Shown: positions 24,530 through 34,422 of the stretch, piece by piece
How the letters are laid out: each line of letters starts with the position of its first letter
How positions within the stretch are numbered: position 1 is the stretch's first letter
NCBI GenBank assembly: GCA_937957685.1
Contig: CALGAO010000049.1
Coordinates: forward strand, 4,662 to 68,661
Origin: an uncultured Paenibacillaceae bacterium
GTDB lineage: Bacteria; Bacillota; Bacilli; Paenibacillales; DA-C8
Reading direction: 5' to 3'
DNA length: 64,000 nt
Position numbers and translations under genes: made by a program
The notes under the pieces: model-generated
What the model saw: only the letters and a program-made list of their open reading frames with translations
Told to the model about the DNA's origin: nothing
Database searches by the model: none

Positions 24530-25981
24530 CTAGACGTAACGCGCCACGACCATTTTCTTGCGGGTGTAGAACTCCACGCCGTCACGCCCGTTCGCATGGA
24601 GGTCGCCGTAGAACGATTTTTTGTACCCCGAGAAAGGGAAAAATGCCATCGGCGCCGGTACGCCCACGTTGACGCCCAGCATCCCCGCGTGCATCTCCTC
24701 GCGGAACTGGCGGATCGCCCCGGCGTCGCTCGTGAAGATGCAGCCGCCATTGGCGAACTCCGACCGGTTGGCCAGCTCGATCGCCTCCTCCAGCGTAGCC
24801 CTGCGCACGATCTGCAGGACGGGGGCGAAGATCTCCTCCTGCCAGATCTTCATGTCCGGTCCGGCGTGATCGAACACCGTCGGCCCCAGGAAGTATCCGT
24901 CGCCATGCGCGGCGTCGGCATGGCGTCCATCCAGCTTCAGGACGGCGCCCTGCTCGATGCCCGATACGATGTAGCCGATCGTGCGCTGTTTGTGGGCTTC
25001 GCGGATGACGGGCCCGAGGAATACACCCTTATCCAGGCCATTGCCGATCTTCAGCTCCCTCGCCTCCGCCACCAGACGTTCAACCAGCGGCTCCGCAATA
25101 TCGCCTACGGTCACCACGACGGAGCAGGCCATGCAGCGCTCCCCGGCCGAACCGAAGGCGGCGCTTATGATCTCCTTCACCGCCAGGTCGAGATCGGCGT
25201 CGGGCATGACGATCGTATGGTTCTTCGCGCCGCCGAGCGCCTGCACCCGCTTGCCCGCCGCAGCCGCTGTCCTGTACACATATTCGGCCACAGGCTGTGA
25301 ACCCACGAAGGAGATCGCAGCGATGCGCGGATGCGCCAGCATCCCGTTCACCACGTCATGTGCACCATGCACGATATTGAACACTCCGTCCGGCAGGCCA
25401 GCCTGCGCGAACAGCTCGGCCAGACGATTCGCAAGCATAGGCGTCCGTTCGGACGGCTTCAGGACGAAGGTATTGCCGCATACGATGGCTAACGGAAACA
25501 TCCAGCACGGCACCATCATCGGGAAGTTGAACGGCGTGATCCCGCCGACCACCCCCAGGGGATAGCGATACATGCTGGATTCCAGATTCGTGGCGATATC
25601 CGGGAGCGTGCTGCCCATCAGCAGCGTCGGCGCGCCGGCGGCGAACTCCACGCATTCGATGCCGCGTTGCACCTCGCCATAAGCTTCCCGGTAGCTCTTG
25701 CCGTTCTCGCGGGTGATCATCTCGGCCAGTTCTTCCCAATGCTCCACCAGCAGCTGCTGGAACCTGAACAGGATCCGCGCCCGCTTCGGCACAGGGTAAC
25801 GCTTCCATTCCTGAAAGGCCGCCTCCGCCGCTTCCACCGCGCGATCCAGATCCTCCCGACCGGACAGGGGCACCTTCGCCAGCAGCTCGCCGGTGGCGGG
25901 ATTCGGCACTTCTTCATATCGCGTGGCGGACGCTTCCTGCCATCTGCCATTGACATAATTATACAAGACCTGAGCGCTCAC
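24530..25981 (-). CDS. iolA: Methylmalonate-semialdehyde dehydrogenase (CoA-acylating)
   Basis: Last step of inositol breakdown: oxidises malonate semialdehyde (or methylmalonate semialdehyde) with CoA and NAD to acetyl-CoA (propionyl-CoA) and CO2. The 483 residues show the aldehyde dehydrogenase fold, with [12 protein letters not shown] of the family, cofactor segment [12 protein letters not shown] and the catalytic Cys283 in [11 protein letters not shown]. The latter (with Met-Ala-Cys) is specific to the MMSDH branch. GTG start at 25981 overlaps the iolJ stop in GTGA, so translation is coupled. Position among iol genes supports the assignment. Confidence 0.95.
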   Translation of the reverse strand: MSAQVLYNYVNGRWQEASATRYEEVPNPATGELLAKVPLSGREDLDRAVEAAEAAFQEWKRYPVPKRARILFRFQQLLVEHWEELAEMITRENGKSYREAYGEVQRGIECVEFAAGAPTLLMGSTLPDIATNLESSMYRYPLGVVGGITPFNFPMMVPCWMFPLAIVCGNTFVLKPSERTPMLANRLAELFAQAGLPDGVFNIVHGAHDVVNGMLAHPRIAAISFVGSQPVAEYVYRTAAAAGKRVQALGGAKNHTIVMPDADLDLAVKEIISAAFGSAGERCMACSVVVTVGDIAEPLVERLVAEARELKIGNGLDKGVFLGPVIREAHKQRTIGYIVSGIEQGAVLKLDGRHADAAHGDGYFLGPTVFDHAGPDMKIWQEEIFAPVLQIVRRATLEEAIELANRSEFANGGCIFTSDAGAIRQFREEMHAGMLGVNVGVPAPMAFFPFSGYKKSFYGDLHANGRDGVEFYTRKKMVVARYV

Positions 25982-26820
25982 TTGTCAGCCCCCCATCCAA
26001 GATGATGAAACTTGTCGATCGCTGTCTGCCTGACCGCCTCCATCGCTTGCCTGAACCAGGCGATCCGGTCGAAGGCATGCGGATCCGCAAGCATCTGTTC
26101 CCTCAGCGACCTGCCGAATGCCATGCGCAGCGCCGTGCCGATATTGATCTTCGCCACGCGGTGGCTCGCCAGCCTGCGCAGGTCCCCGTCCGGCACCCCC
26201 GTCGATCCGTGGATCACGAGCGGCGTGCGGACGCGCCGCTCGATCTCGCGCAACAGGTCGAAGCGGAGGGTAGCCGTCTGTTCCTCCATCCGATGCACCG
26301 TGCCGATGGATACGGCCACCGCATCCACTCCGGTCTCGCGGACGAAGCGTTCCACCTCCACCGGGTCGGACAGCTCGTGCTTCATATTCAGGGACGGATC
26401 GCTGTAACCTACGGAGCCGACCTCCGCTTCCACGCTGACCCCAGCCTTGCGCGCCAACCTCACCACCTGCCTGGTCACGGCGATATTCTCCTCCAGCGGC
26501 AGCTGCGAACCGTCGAACATGACCGAGGTGAATCCGTGGTCGATCGCCGCCTGGACGGACTCGAGCGACGGACCATGATCCAGATGCACGCACACCGGGA
26601 CAGAGGCTTCCCTGGCCGCCTGCAGCAAGAGAGGCGCCAGATACGGCAGCGGCATATGGCGGATCGCCGGGAGATTGGCCGCCAGGATGACCGGCGCCTG
26701 CATCGCTTCGGCAGCGCGGACCACGGCGATCGCATCCTCATAACCGTAAACGTTGAACGCCGGGATCGCGTGCGGCCGGTCTGCCGCTTCATCGACCAAC
26801 GGCTTCAGTGGCATCAACAT
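25978..26820 (-). CDS. iolJ: Class II aldolase, 6-phospho-5-dehydro-2-deoxy-D-gluconate aldolase
   Basis: Zn-dependent class II aldolase splitting DKG-phosphate into dihydroxyacetone phosphate and malonate semialdehyde. The 280 residues resemble fructose-bisphosphate aldolase class II: the Zn ligand motif HLDHGP (about 79-84), acidic EAEVGSVGY, the Zn His region MKHELSD and the phosphate-binding loop HGSTGVPD. Assignment to IolJ rather than Fba rests on position between iolC and iolA. It overlaps iolA by 4 bp. All metal and phosphate residues are present. Confidence 0.9.
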   Translation of the reverse strand: MLMPLKPLVDEAADRPHAIPAFNVYGYEDAIAVVRAAEAMQAPVILAANLPAIRHMPLPYLAPLLLQAAREASVPVCVHLDHGPSLESVQAAIDHGFTSVMFDGSQLPLEENIAVTRQVVRLARKAGVSVEAEVGSVGYSDPSLNMKHELSDPVEVERFVRETGVDAVAVSIGTVHRMEEQTATLRFDLLREIERRVRTPLVIHGSTGVPDGDLRRLASHRVAKINIGTALRMAFGRSLREQMLADPHAFDRIAWFRQAMEAVRQTAIDKFHHLGWGADK

Positions 26821-26843
26821 GCTGCAGCCCGCTCCCTTCGCAC

Positions 26844-27833
26844 CTAGTCATACTTGCGCATATGCTCCTCGATCTGCTGCAGCGTCGGCATCGCATCCGA
26901 GCAGCTGTGGCTCGCCACCACGATCGAAGCCGCCGCGCTGCCGTACAGCTGGCATCGCGGGATCTCCCACCCCTGCATCAGGCCGTAGATGAAAGCACCG
27001 GCGAAGGCATCGCCGGCGCCGAAGGTCTTCACCACCTGCGTCGGGAAGGTTCGTCCCCTAAAGACGCCTCCATCCCTGGAGAAGGCGATGGAGCCATCGC
27101 CGCCATGCTTCACCACCACGATCCGGGCGGCATGGTTGAACCAGGTATGCGCCGTCGCTGCGTCATCCGCTTCACGCCCATCCTTCGCCAGCTCCAGCAG
27201 GTCGAACTCCTCCCGGCCGCCGATGATCACCTGGCTCTTCTCCGCGACGAGCCGGCCATAGATGCCGACCTCCTCCTTCGTCGCCCATGTGTACGGACGA
27301 TAGTCGATATCGAAGATCGTCACCACACCGTGCTTGCGGGCGTACTCGAGCGCCAGGAACACCGCCTCCCGCGACGGGCTCTTCGCCAGCGCCGTTCCCG
27401 AGATGAGCAGCGCCCGCGAGCTGGCGATATAGTCTTCCCGGATGTCGCCCGGCTCCAGCTTCAGATCGGCCACATTGTCGCGATACATCAGAATGCTGCA
27501 TTCCGTGGGCGACCTGATCTCCGTGAAGGCCAGCCCCGTCACGCTGCCGGACCGGTCCGTCACGATATGCTCGGTATTCACGGACAGGTCGGTCAGATAC
27601 TTCAGAATATAGCGTCCGAACGGATCGTTCGACACCCGCCCGATAAAGCCGGTTCTGAGGCCAAGCCTGGTCATGGCGACGGTAATGTTCGCCGGGGATC
27701 CGCCCAGATACTTCGTAAATGTCAACGTCTCCTCCATCGGCCGGTGGATCTCATTGGCGTTGAGGTCGATGCACAAGCGTCCGATGCCGATGCAATCCAG
27801 CGCCCGCCCCTCGGGAAACCGAATCGGATTCAT
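26844..27833 (-). CDS. iolC: 5-dehydro-2-deoxygluconokinase
   Basis: PfkB-type sugar kinase phosphorylating 5-dehydro-2-deoxy-D-gluconate. PfkB signatures are visible: GIGRLCIDLNAN, the substrate-binding GGSPANITVAMTRLG and the ATP/anion-hole motif KTFGAGDAFAGAFIYGL with catalytic Asp. I start it at MNPIRFPEGR (ATG 27833), 8-9 nt after AAGGAG; a longer frame reaches 27887 without a better site. It is followed 23 bp later by iolJ. The length of 329 residues is typical. Confidence 0.94.
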   Translation of the reverse strand: MNPIRFPEGRALDCIGIGRLCIDLNANEIHRPMEETLTFTKYLGGSPANITVAMTRLGLRTGFIGRVSNDPFGRYILKYLTDLSVNTEHIVTDRSGSVTGLAFTEIRSPTECSILMYRDNVADLKLEPGDIREDYIASSRALLISGTALAKSPSREAVFLALEYARKHGVVTIFDIDYRPYTWATKEEVGIYGRLVAEKSQVIIGGREEFDLLELAKDGREADDAATAHTWFNHAARIVVVKHGGDGSIAFSRDGGVFRGRTFPTQVVKTFGAGDAFAGAFIYGLMQGWEIPRCQLYGSAAASIVVASHSCSDAMPTLQQIEEHMRKYD

Positions 27834-27897
27834 CCTCTCACTCCTTGTCACCTTGATCGATATGGCAAACGGGGTCTTCACGAGCATGCCCTGACCA

Positions 27898-27977
27898 CCT
27901 GCCTGGGCTTGCCTGAGCTTTCCGGGACCTTCCCGGACCTGCCTTGGCTTGCCTGAGCCTTCGGGATCTTCCTCAGC
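27898..27977. repeat. Two tandem 40-bp GC-rich repeats between iolE and iolC
   Basis: CCTGCCTGGGCTTGCCTGAG... (27898-27937) is repeated as CCTGCCTTGGCTTGCCTGAG... (27938-27977) with several substitutions. The copies fill part of the 234-bp spacer between iolE and iolC. No coding sense or hairpin is evident; a slippage duplication is the simplest reading. Confidence 0.7.
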
Positions 27978-28067
27978 CTGCCTGCATGCACTTCCTCCAC
28001 ATGCTCCCTGCGGTTGGCATGACCCCAGCGATGCCCGTTCATCAGCGTCCCGGTCTCAGGTCTTGCG

Positions 28068-28988
28068 TCAACCCGCCTCTTCTGTCGGCAAGGCCGCCGC
28101 GAGCTCGCGGATATATGCGATGGCCTTCTCGGCATAGGCATAAGGCTCAGCGACGAGCGGATCCTGCTCCGCCTCGATGATCATCCACCCTTCATACCCT
28201 CGCCTGTACAACTCCTGAAAGATCGGGGCGAAATCAATGCTCCCGTCACCGGGCACGGTAAACACCCCTTGCTTCACCGACTCCACGAAAGGAATCCGCT
28301 CCTCCCGCACCCGCTTCAGCACTTCGCCGCGCACATCCTTGAGATGGATGTAGGCGATCCGCCGGACATGCTTCTTCAGCAGGACAAGGGGATCGCTGCC
28401 GCCATAATACGCATGGCCGGTATCGTAGAGCAGATGGACAAGACCGGGGTCGGTCATGCTCAGCAGCCGGTCGATCTCCTCGCCGCTCTCCACCACGGTG
28501 CTCGCATGATAATGGTACACAAGCTTCATGCCGTACTCCTGGCAGATCCTGCCCGCCTGCTCCAGACCTTCGGCCACATGGCGCCATTGCTCTTCGCTGA
28601 GCCGCTCCACCTGTGTGCCCCCGGGAGCCCGGCGCGGATCGGCATGCGGGGAGCCGCCGATCTCGCAGGTGACGACGTGTTTCGCCCCCATCCGATGCAG
28701 AAACCGCACATGCTCCCGATAGGCGGCCAGCTCAGATTCACGCAGCGCCGGGTCCGAGAAGATGACGCCCTTCCATTGGGAAGTCAGCACAAGGCCCTTC
28801 TCCTCCAGGCGGCGCTTCAACTCCTCCGGCTCCCGCGGGAACTTGCGGCACATCTCGGTTCCGGAGAAGCCGAGGCTTGAGAAGTCGTCCAGCAAATGCT
28901 CAAATGTATAGTGATCCCCGATCGATTGATCATCTTCATTGACCCAGTTGATCGGCGAGATGCCGAAGCTCCACCGATGGATTCGCAT
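28068..28988 (-). CDS. iolE: myo-Inosose-2 dehydratase
   Basis: Dehydrates 2-keto-myo-inositol to the trihydroxycyclohexadione intermediate cleaved by IolD. A TIM-barrel protein of 306 residues. Family features include the opening SFGISPINWVNEDD, FSGTEMCRKFP, TCEIGGSPHAD and the metal-site segments VYHYHASTVVE, LLYDTGHAYYGG and YIHLKDVRGEVL. The start MRIHRWSFGISP at 28988 is chosen by homology and by AAGGTGGA upstream; the frame is open further upstream without conserved sequence. It lies between iolD and iolC on the same strand. Confidence 0.94.
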   Translation of the reverse strand: MRIHRWSFGISPINWVNEDDQSIGDHYTFEHLLDDFSSLGFSGTEMCRKFPREPEELKRRLEEKGLVLTSQWKGVIFSDPALRESELAAYREHVRFLHRMGAKHVVTCEIGGSPHADPRRAPGGTQVERLSEEQWRHVAEGLEQAGRICQEYGMKLVYHYHASTVVESGEEIDRLLSMTDPGLVHLLYDTGHAYYGGSDPLVLLKKHVRRIAYIHLKDVRGEVLKRVREERIPFVESVKQGVFTVPGDGSIDFAPIFQELYRRGYEGWMIIEAEQDPLVAEPYAYAEKAIAYIRELAAALPTEEAG

Positions 28989-29121
28989 GCCAATTCCACC
29001 TTCCCAGGATAAGTTCCGATCAAACGGTATCTCACAGGCGGCAGCCAGGAGCCGCCTGGGCACGACGACCGGCGCATGGCCCGTGCGATGGGTCACGGAT
29101 GCCGCTGTCGAAGCGAATGCA

Positions 29122-30974
29122 TCACGGCAGACGCAACGCCTGCCCGCGGTGCGGCAGATGGTCGCGATAAGCCTGCCGCACCCGCTCACTGCGGGATACG
29201 GCCGCCGTATCCACCCGCCACCACGACTCATAGTTGTCCGTGCTGGTGCCGGGCAGAACCTTCACCTCGATCAGCGTCGATACCTTCTCCCGCTGCGCCA
29301 TGCGGATCGCCGCCTTCAGCTCCCCGATGGTCCTCGCCCGGAATGAACGGGCGCCCAGGCTGGCGGCGTAGCCGGCATAGTCGATCTCCAGCCAGTCGCC
29401 GTTCAGCCGACCGCCGCCATCGCGATAGCGGAACTCGTTGCCGAAGCCGGAGCTGCCATGGGCTCTTTGCAGGTTGTGAATGCATTGGTAGCCGTGATTG
29501 TTGAACAGGATGACGTTGATCTTCATGCCCTCCTGGATGCTCGTCAGCAGTTCGGAGTGGAGCATCAGATAGCTGCCGTCGCCCACCAGCGCGTACACTT
29601 CGCGCCCCGGCTCCGCCAGCTTCACGCCGAAGGCGCCGGCCACCTCATATCCCATGCAGGAGAAGCCGTACTCCATGTGGTAGGTCTTCGGCCGTCTGCA
29701 CCGCCACAGGCGATGCAGGTCGCCCGGCAGGCTGCCGGCGGCGCAGACGATCACGGCATCCTCGTCGATCGTCTCGTTGATCGCGCCGATCACCGCCGTC
29801 TGCGCCAGGCCCTCCGGCAGCTCAAGCGCATACAGGCGGTCGACCTCCGCGTCCCACTCCTGTTTCAAGGCTCGCAGCTCCTCCCATCCGTATGCGGCCT
29901 GATACCCGTCCAGTTCCGCTTGCAGCGACAGCAGCGCCTCCCTGCAATCGCCGACCACCGCATGGCCGTTCATCTTGATCGCATCCTGGGACTGGATGTT
30001 CAGATTCACGAACTCCACCTCGGGATGCCGGAACGCGGTCCCGTCGAGAAATCCTGCAAGCGGCTGCCCACGCTGATGACCAGATCCGCCTCCCTGGCCA
30101 GGCGATTCGCTGCCAGCGAGCCCGTCACGCCGATCGCTCCCATATAGAGCGGATGATCCCAGGGCATCGCGCTCTTGCCCGCCTGGGTCTCCGCCACCGG
30201 GATGCGGAACCGCTCGGCGAACCGGCGCAGGGCATCCGTCGCCAGCGAATAATGGACCCCGCCACCAGCGATCAGGAGCGGCCGCCGCTTCCTCCGGATC
30301 AGCTCGCTCGCCCGTCTGCAGGCCGATGCGGCGACCGGACGGCGGTCGATATGGTGAACCCGCTTCTCGAAGAACGACAGCGGATAGTCATAGGCCTCGC
30401 ATTGCACATCCTGCGGCAGCGCCAGCGTGACCGCCCCCGTCAGAGCTGGATCGGTGAGCACGCGCATCGCCTGCAGGCAGGCGCTCATCAGCTGCTCCGG
30501 ACGCATGATCCTGTCCCAGTACCGGCTGACCGGCCTGAACGCGTCATTGGCGGAGACGGTATAGTCAGTCGGATCCTCGATCTGCTGCAATACGGGATCG
30601 GGCCCACGATCGGCGAAGATATCGCCTGGCAATAGCAGCACCGGGATCCGGTTCACCGTAGCAGTTGCGGCGGCCGTCACCATATTCAGGGCGCCGGGGC
30701 CAATCGAGGTCGTGCAGGCGAATGTCTCCATGCGATTGTTCTGCTTGGCATAGGCGGTGGCCGCGTGGACCATGCCCTGCTCATTTTTCCCCTGGATGAA
30801 TATGAGGTTCCCTGGATCCTGCTCCAGAGCTTCGCCGATGCCCGTCACATTGCCGTGGCCGAATATGCCCATCACGCCCCGGAAGAACTTCCGCTCCACC
30901 CCATCCAGCGACACATACTGTTGATCCAGGAAGCGAATCAACGCCTGAGCCATCGTCAATCGAACCGTAGCCAT
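29122..30974 (-). pseudogene. iolD: 3D-(3,5/4)-trihydroxycyclohexane-1,2-dione hydrolase IolD, frameshifted
   Basis: Thiamine-diphosphate enzyme opening the diketone ring to 5-deoxy-D-glucuronate. The first part (30974 to about 30040) has the PYR-domain features [30 protein letters not shown] and [11 protein letters not shown]. It then runs into a false tail and stops at 30006. The remainder continues in another frame from about 30040 ([16 protein letters not shown] can be read once one base is restored) to 29122. That part has the PP-domain ThDP motif VGDGSYLMLHSE...ILFNNHGYQC. Together they make about 618 residues, the usual IolD length. The lesion is a single-base loss near 30036-30044. 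With one lesion only and no decay, a consensus error is possible; otherwise the inositol route is blocked here. Confidence 0.88.
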
Positions 30975-30986
30975 CATCCAACCTCC

Positions 30987-32000
30987 TTAACTGACGAACA
31001 TCTCTGAGATCCTGACCGGGCGTTTCTCCTCCAGCGACTTCCTGGCGGCGTAAGCGAGCAGTTCGGCCTGCAGACCATCGTAGCCGTCGACCAGGACAGG
31101 CTGACGATGGCGGATCGCATGGACGAAGGCCAGCATCTCCGCCAGATACGAATCCTTGTACCGTTCCAGGAAGAAAAATTTCGGCTTATCCCGGTACGTC
31201 CCGTCGGCGGTACTCCATTCCACCTGATTGGGATACTCGTTATGAACGACCAGCTTGCCCCCGGAACCGAATACTTCGACCCGTTGGTCGTAACCGTAGA
31301 CGGATCTCCGGCTGTTGTCGATCACGCCCAGCATCCCGTTCATGAGCTTCAGCATGATCACGGCGGTGTCGATATCGCCCAGCTCGCCGATCTTCGGGTC
31401 GACCAATACCGCCCCCTGCGCATAGATCTCTTCCACCTCACTGCCGCTCAGATACCGGACCATATCCAGATCATGGATGCTCATGTCGAGCAAGAGTCCA
31501 CCCGAAGACCTGATATATTCATAGGGCGGCGGCTCCGGATCGCGGGATGTCACCTTGATCAGGTGCGGCCTACCGATGTCGCCGGCGACGATCGCCTGCT
31601 TCACCCGCATGAAGTTCGCGTCGAAGCGCCGGTTGAACCCGGTCTGCAGCAGCACCCCCGCCTTCGCCACCTCGTCGATCACCTGCTTCGTCTGCTTGTA
31701 ATCGAAGCTGATCGGCTTCTCGCAGAAGATGTGCTTGCCCAGCGCAGCCAGCCTGCGGATCAGGCCAAGATGGGTATCCGTCGGCGAACAGATCAGCACG
31801 GCATGAATGTCCGGATCCTCCATGACCTCTTCGTTCCGGTTCGTGATGACCGGGATGCCCAGTTGCTCCGCCCATGGCTTGATCTGGTCTACCTGAATAT
31901 CCGATATCGCCTTCACCCTGACCCCGGGCAGATGTGCCAGATGCATCGCGTGAATCTTTCCTATTCTCCCAGCCCCGATAATGCCAAGATTGATCCTCAA
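30987..32000 (-). CDS. iolG: Inositol 2-dehydrogenase (Gfo/Idh/MocA family)
   Basis: NAD-dependent oxidation of myo-inositol to 2-keto-myo-inositol, the entry step. The 337 residues show the Rossmann motif GIIGAGRIGKIHAMHL, the EKPISFD catalytic-lysine motif and the IolG-typical GGLLLDMSIHDLDMVRYLSG with the catalytic Asp and His. The start is TTG at 32000, 7 nt behind GGAGG; the frame is open upstream but not conserved. It is the most IolG-like of the three adjacent oxidoreductases and lies 12 bp from iolD, so they are cotranscribed. Confidence 0.92.
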   Translation of the reverse strand: MRINLGIIGAGRIGKIHAMHLAHLPGVRVKAISDIQVDQIKPWAEQLGIPVITNRNEEVMEDPDIHAVLICSPTDTHLGLIRRLAALGKHIFCEKPISFDYKQTKQVIDEVAKAGVLLQTGFNRRFDANFMRVKQAIVAGDIGRPHLIKVTSRDPEPPPYEYIRSSGGLLLDMSIHDLDMVRYLSGSEVEEIYAQGAVLVDPKIGELGDIDTAVIMLKLMNGMLGVIDNSRRSVYGYDQRVEVFGSGGKLVVHNEYPNQVEWSTADGTYRDKPKFFFLERYKDSYLAEMLAFVHAIRHRQPVLVDGYDGLQAELLAYAARKSLEEKRPVRISEMFVS

Positions 32001-32047
32001 GGTTCTTCCTCCATTTCCGAAAACGTCCATGCTGCACATCTGCTTCT

Positions 32048-33037
32048 CTACAGCTGCACCCTGCGCCCCTCCAGTTGCGAACGGATGGCGGCCTGATTGA
32101 TCTGCGTCAACCTCCACATATCCTCTCTGGTGATCGATGGGGAGTCGCCCCTCAGGATCCAGTTCACCCATTGCGCCATGGGACTCGGGAGCGGCTCCGG
32201 CAGCTCATCCGGCACCACCCATTCATCGCCGTTGAGATGACGGCTTCTGATGCGGATGCCCCCTTTCTCGATGAGCAAGATGCCCTCCGTGCCATGAAGC
32301 TCCAGCAGGAAAGCGTTGTGGCTGACGAATCCCGCTTCGATGATGCCCAGAGCCCCTGAGGCATAATCCAGCAGAACCGCGGAGTTGTCGTCAACCTCTG
32401 TGCGGATCGACCGGTTAAGCCTGGCATACAGTCCGGCCGCAGGGCCGGCCAGGCGATTCACGAGATAGATCGGATGGGCTCCCAGGTCGATCAGCGCCCC
32501 GCCGCCTGCCTGCTCAGGATCGTAGAAATGCGGCGGCAACTCGCCATATGGCCGATCCTCCCGCGGAATCCCTCCGCCGTGCGCCAGACGGCAGCGGATC
32601 AGATTCAGCTTGCCGAGCAGCCCCCGGTCCAGGGCATGCTGGGCATACAGATAATAAGGATCACAGAGCCGCTTCAAGGCCAGCATGATATGAATGTGGC
32701 GCTCGTCAGCGACGCGGAAGATCTCCTCACAATCCTCCGTCGTGAACGCCAACACCTTCTCGCTGAAGATATGCTTGCCATGCGCTGCCGCCTGCAGCAT
32801 GATCTCCTTGTGCATATGGGTCGGGGAAGCGATGATGACGCCATCAATGCCGGGATCGGCAAGCACCCTCTCCAATCGCGGCTCGAAGGCAACGCCCAGC
32901 TCCTCTGCCCATGCCCTGCCCCGTTCCGGCACCTCGTCCCATACGAGCCTGATCTCGATCTCCGGATGCGCGCGCGCTTCCCGCGCATAATCCCTGGCAT
33001 GCACATGCCACTTGCTTAGCAATGCTACGGACAACAT
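32048..33037 (-). CDS. Gfo/Idh/MocA-family oxidoreductase
   Basis: A 329-residue NAD(P)-dependent sugar or cyclitol dehydrogenase homologue. The N-terminal Rossmann domain (MLSVALLSKWHVHARDYA) lacks the classic GxGxxG glycine pattern. The usual EKP motif reads SEKVLAF, with Val replacing Pro. The C-terminal alpha/beta domain has the GGGALIDLGAHPIYLVNRL segment with the conserved Asp and His. It lies 47 bp upstream of iolG on the same strand. A role in epimerising inositol isomers or oxidising a derivative is plausible, as in other iol clusters with several Idh copies; the substrate is not determined. Confidence 0.85.
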   Translation of the reverse strand: MLSVALLSKWHVHARDYAREARAHPEIEIRLVWDEVPERGRAWAEELGVAFEPRLERVLADPGIDGVIIASPTHMHKEIMLQAAAHGKHIFSEKVLAFTTEDCEEIFRVADERHIHIMLALKRLCDPYYLYAQHALDRGLLGKLNLIRCRLAHGGGIPREDRPYGELPPHFYDPEQAGGGALIDLGAHPIYLVNRLAGPAAGLYARLNRSIRTEVDDNSAVLLDYASGALGIIEAGFVSHNAFLLELHGTEGILLIEKGGIRIRSRHLNGDEWVVPDELPEPLPSPMAQWVNWILRGDSPSITREDMWRLTQINQAAIRSQLEGRRVQL

Positions 33038-33182
33038 CTGACCCTCACTCCTCTCCGGACGATCCTGACGACGTCATGCGAAGGACCACCAGACCGGTAA
33101 CGCAGATGTGGCTGAAACTCCCCCCATGACACACGTAACACGCATCCCGTAACAGCCCCGTCCTCTGTCACGCGTCCCCTTG

Positions 33183-34226
33183 TCACAACCGGATCGCCTG
33201 ATTCTGCTCCGCCGACAGATAGATCGCGCCTACGATCCGCTGCAGGATCGTTCCTTCCGCCGGCCTGCACAGAGCGGGCCTGCCAGCGATGCAGCTGCTC
33301 ACGAAATCCTCGATGATCGCCAGGCGCGGACTCTTGTCCGGCAGATACACCGGCGTGACATCGATCAGCGTCTCATGCTTCTCCTGGTAGATCTTGAGCG
33401 GGAAGACATCGGCTCCCCCCGCATCGCCGAGCAGCGAGACCTGCATCACATCCCGCTGCTCGACATTGGCGGCATAGGCGGCTTCCAGCAGCAGGCTGGC
33501 GCCGTTCCGGAACTTCAGCATCGCCACCACCATGTCTTCGATCGAGAAGTTCTGCCAGTCCCACTGGCCATTCAGGCCGACGCCCGGCCTCGTCCCCAGC
33601 TTCTGATACGTGCTGGCGAAGACCGTCTCCGGCTCCGGATAGCCCATGAGATACAGCGCGGTGTCCAGCATATGCACACCGATGTCGATGAGCGGACCGC
33701 CGCCCTGCAGCTCCTTGTTCGTGAAGACTCCCCAACCGGGTATGCCGCGCCGGCGCATGGCGGTGATGCGTCCCGTGTAGATCTCGCCCAGCTCTCCCGC
33801 ATCGATGAACCGCTTCAGCGCCTGGACCTGCTGGGAATGGCGGTAATGGAAGCCGTAGGTGAGGATCCGCCTCTCCCTCTTCGCGGTTCGCTCCATCCGC
33901 TCCGCTTCCTCCGGCGTCATCGCCGGCGGCTTCTCGCACAGCACATGGCATCCCGCCTCCAGGGCCCGGATGGTTGCGTCCGCGTGATATTTGTTCGGCG
34001 TGCAGACGCTCACCGCATCCAGCTTCGCCAGCGCCAGCATCTCCTCGTAGCTGCCATACACCTCAGGGATGGCGAACTGCTTCGCGCATTGCTCCGCAGC
34101 CTCCCTGGACACATCGGCCACCGCCACCACTTCCACACGGTCGCCGCACTTCAGGTAGTTGGGGATATGTGCGCCCCTGGCGATTCCGCCGGCGCCGATG
34201 ATGCCGATCCGCAATTTCCGTGTCAT
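33183..34226 (-). CDS. Gfo/Idh/MocA-family oxidoreductase
   Basis: Third dehydrogenase of the cluster, 347 residues. Rossmann motif GIIGAGGIARGAHIPNYL, EKPPAMT catalytic-lysine motif and GGGPLIDIGVHMLDTALYLMGYP with the Asp/His pair are all canonical. The ATG at 34226 is chosen because GGAGGG lies 7 nt upstream; the frame extends to 34262. It sits between the sugar-transporter genes and the second oxidoreductase. Scyllo-inositol or another cyclitol dehydrogenase is a reasonable guess given the context, not proven by sequence. Confidence 0.88.
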   Translation of the reverse strand: MTRKLRIGIIGAGGIARGAHIPNYLKCGDRVEVVAVADVSREAAEQCAKQFAIPEVYGSYEEMLALAKLDAVSVCTPNKYHADATIRALEAGCHVLCEKPPAMTPEEAERMERTAKRERRILTYGFHYRHSQQVQALKRFIDAGELGEIYTGRITAMRRRGIPGWGVFTNKELQGGGPLIDIGVHMLDTALYLMGYPEPETVFASTYQKLGTRPGVGLNGQWDWQNFSIEDMVVAMLKFRNGASLLLEAAYAANVEQRDVMQVSLLGDAGGADVFPLKIYQEKHETLIDVTPVYLPDKSPRLAIIEDFVSSCIAGRPALCRPAEGTILQRIVGAIYLSAEQNQAIRL

Positions 34227-34422
34227 ATGAAGCCCTCCATCGCTCTCTCCATGCTCATCCACTCCGCTTGTTGATCGTGATCCGCCATTTCTTCCATGCC
34301 CATGTTGGTTGCTTGTCGCTGTGTGCCGGATCCACCGGCATCTGGTCCGGAGAAGTCTGGGGAGAGTCCCCAGGCTTCTCCGGATCGAGCTGCGTCATGC
34401 CGTGAAGCTGCTCATGACGCGG

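Noticed and set aside
27887..28067. Possible riboswitch or ncRNA between iolE and iolC
   Set aside because: The stretch is only a 40-bp tandem repeat of GC-rich sequence without a conserved stem-loop pattern.
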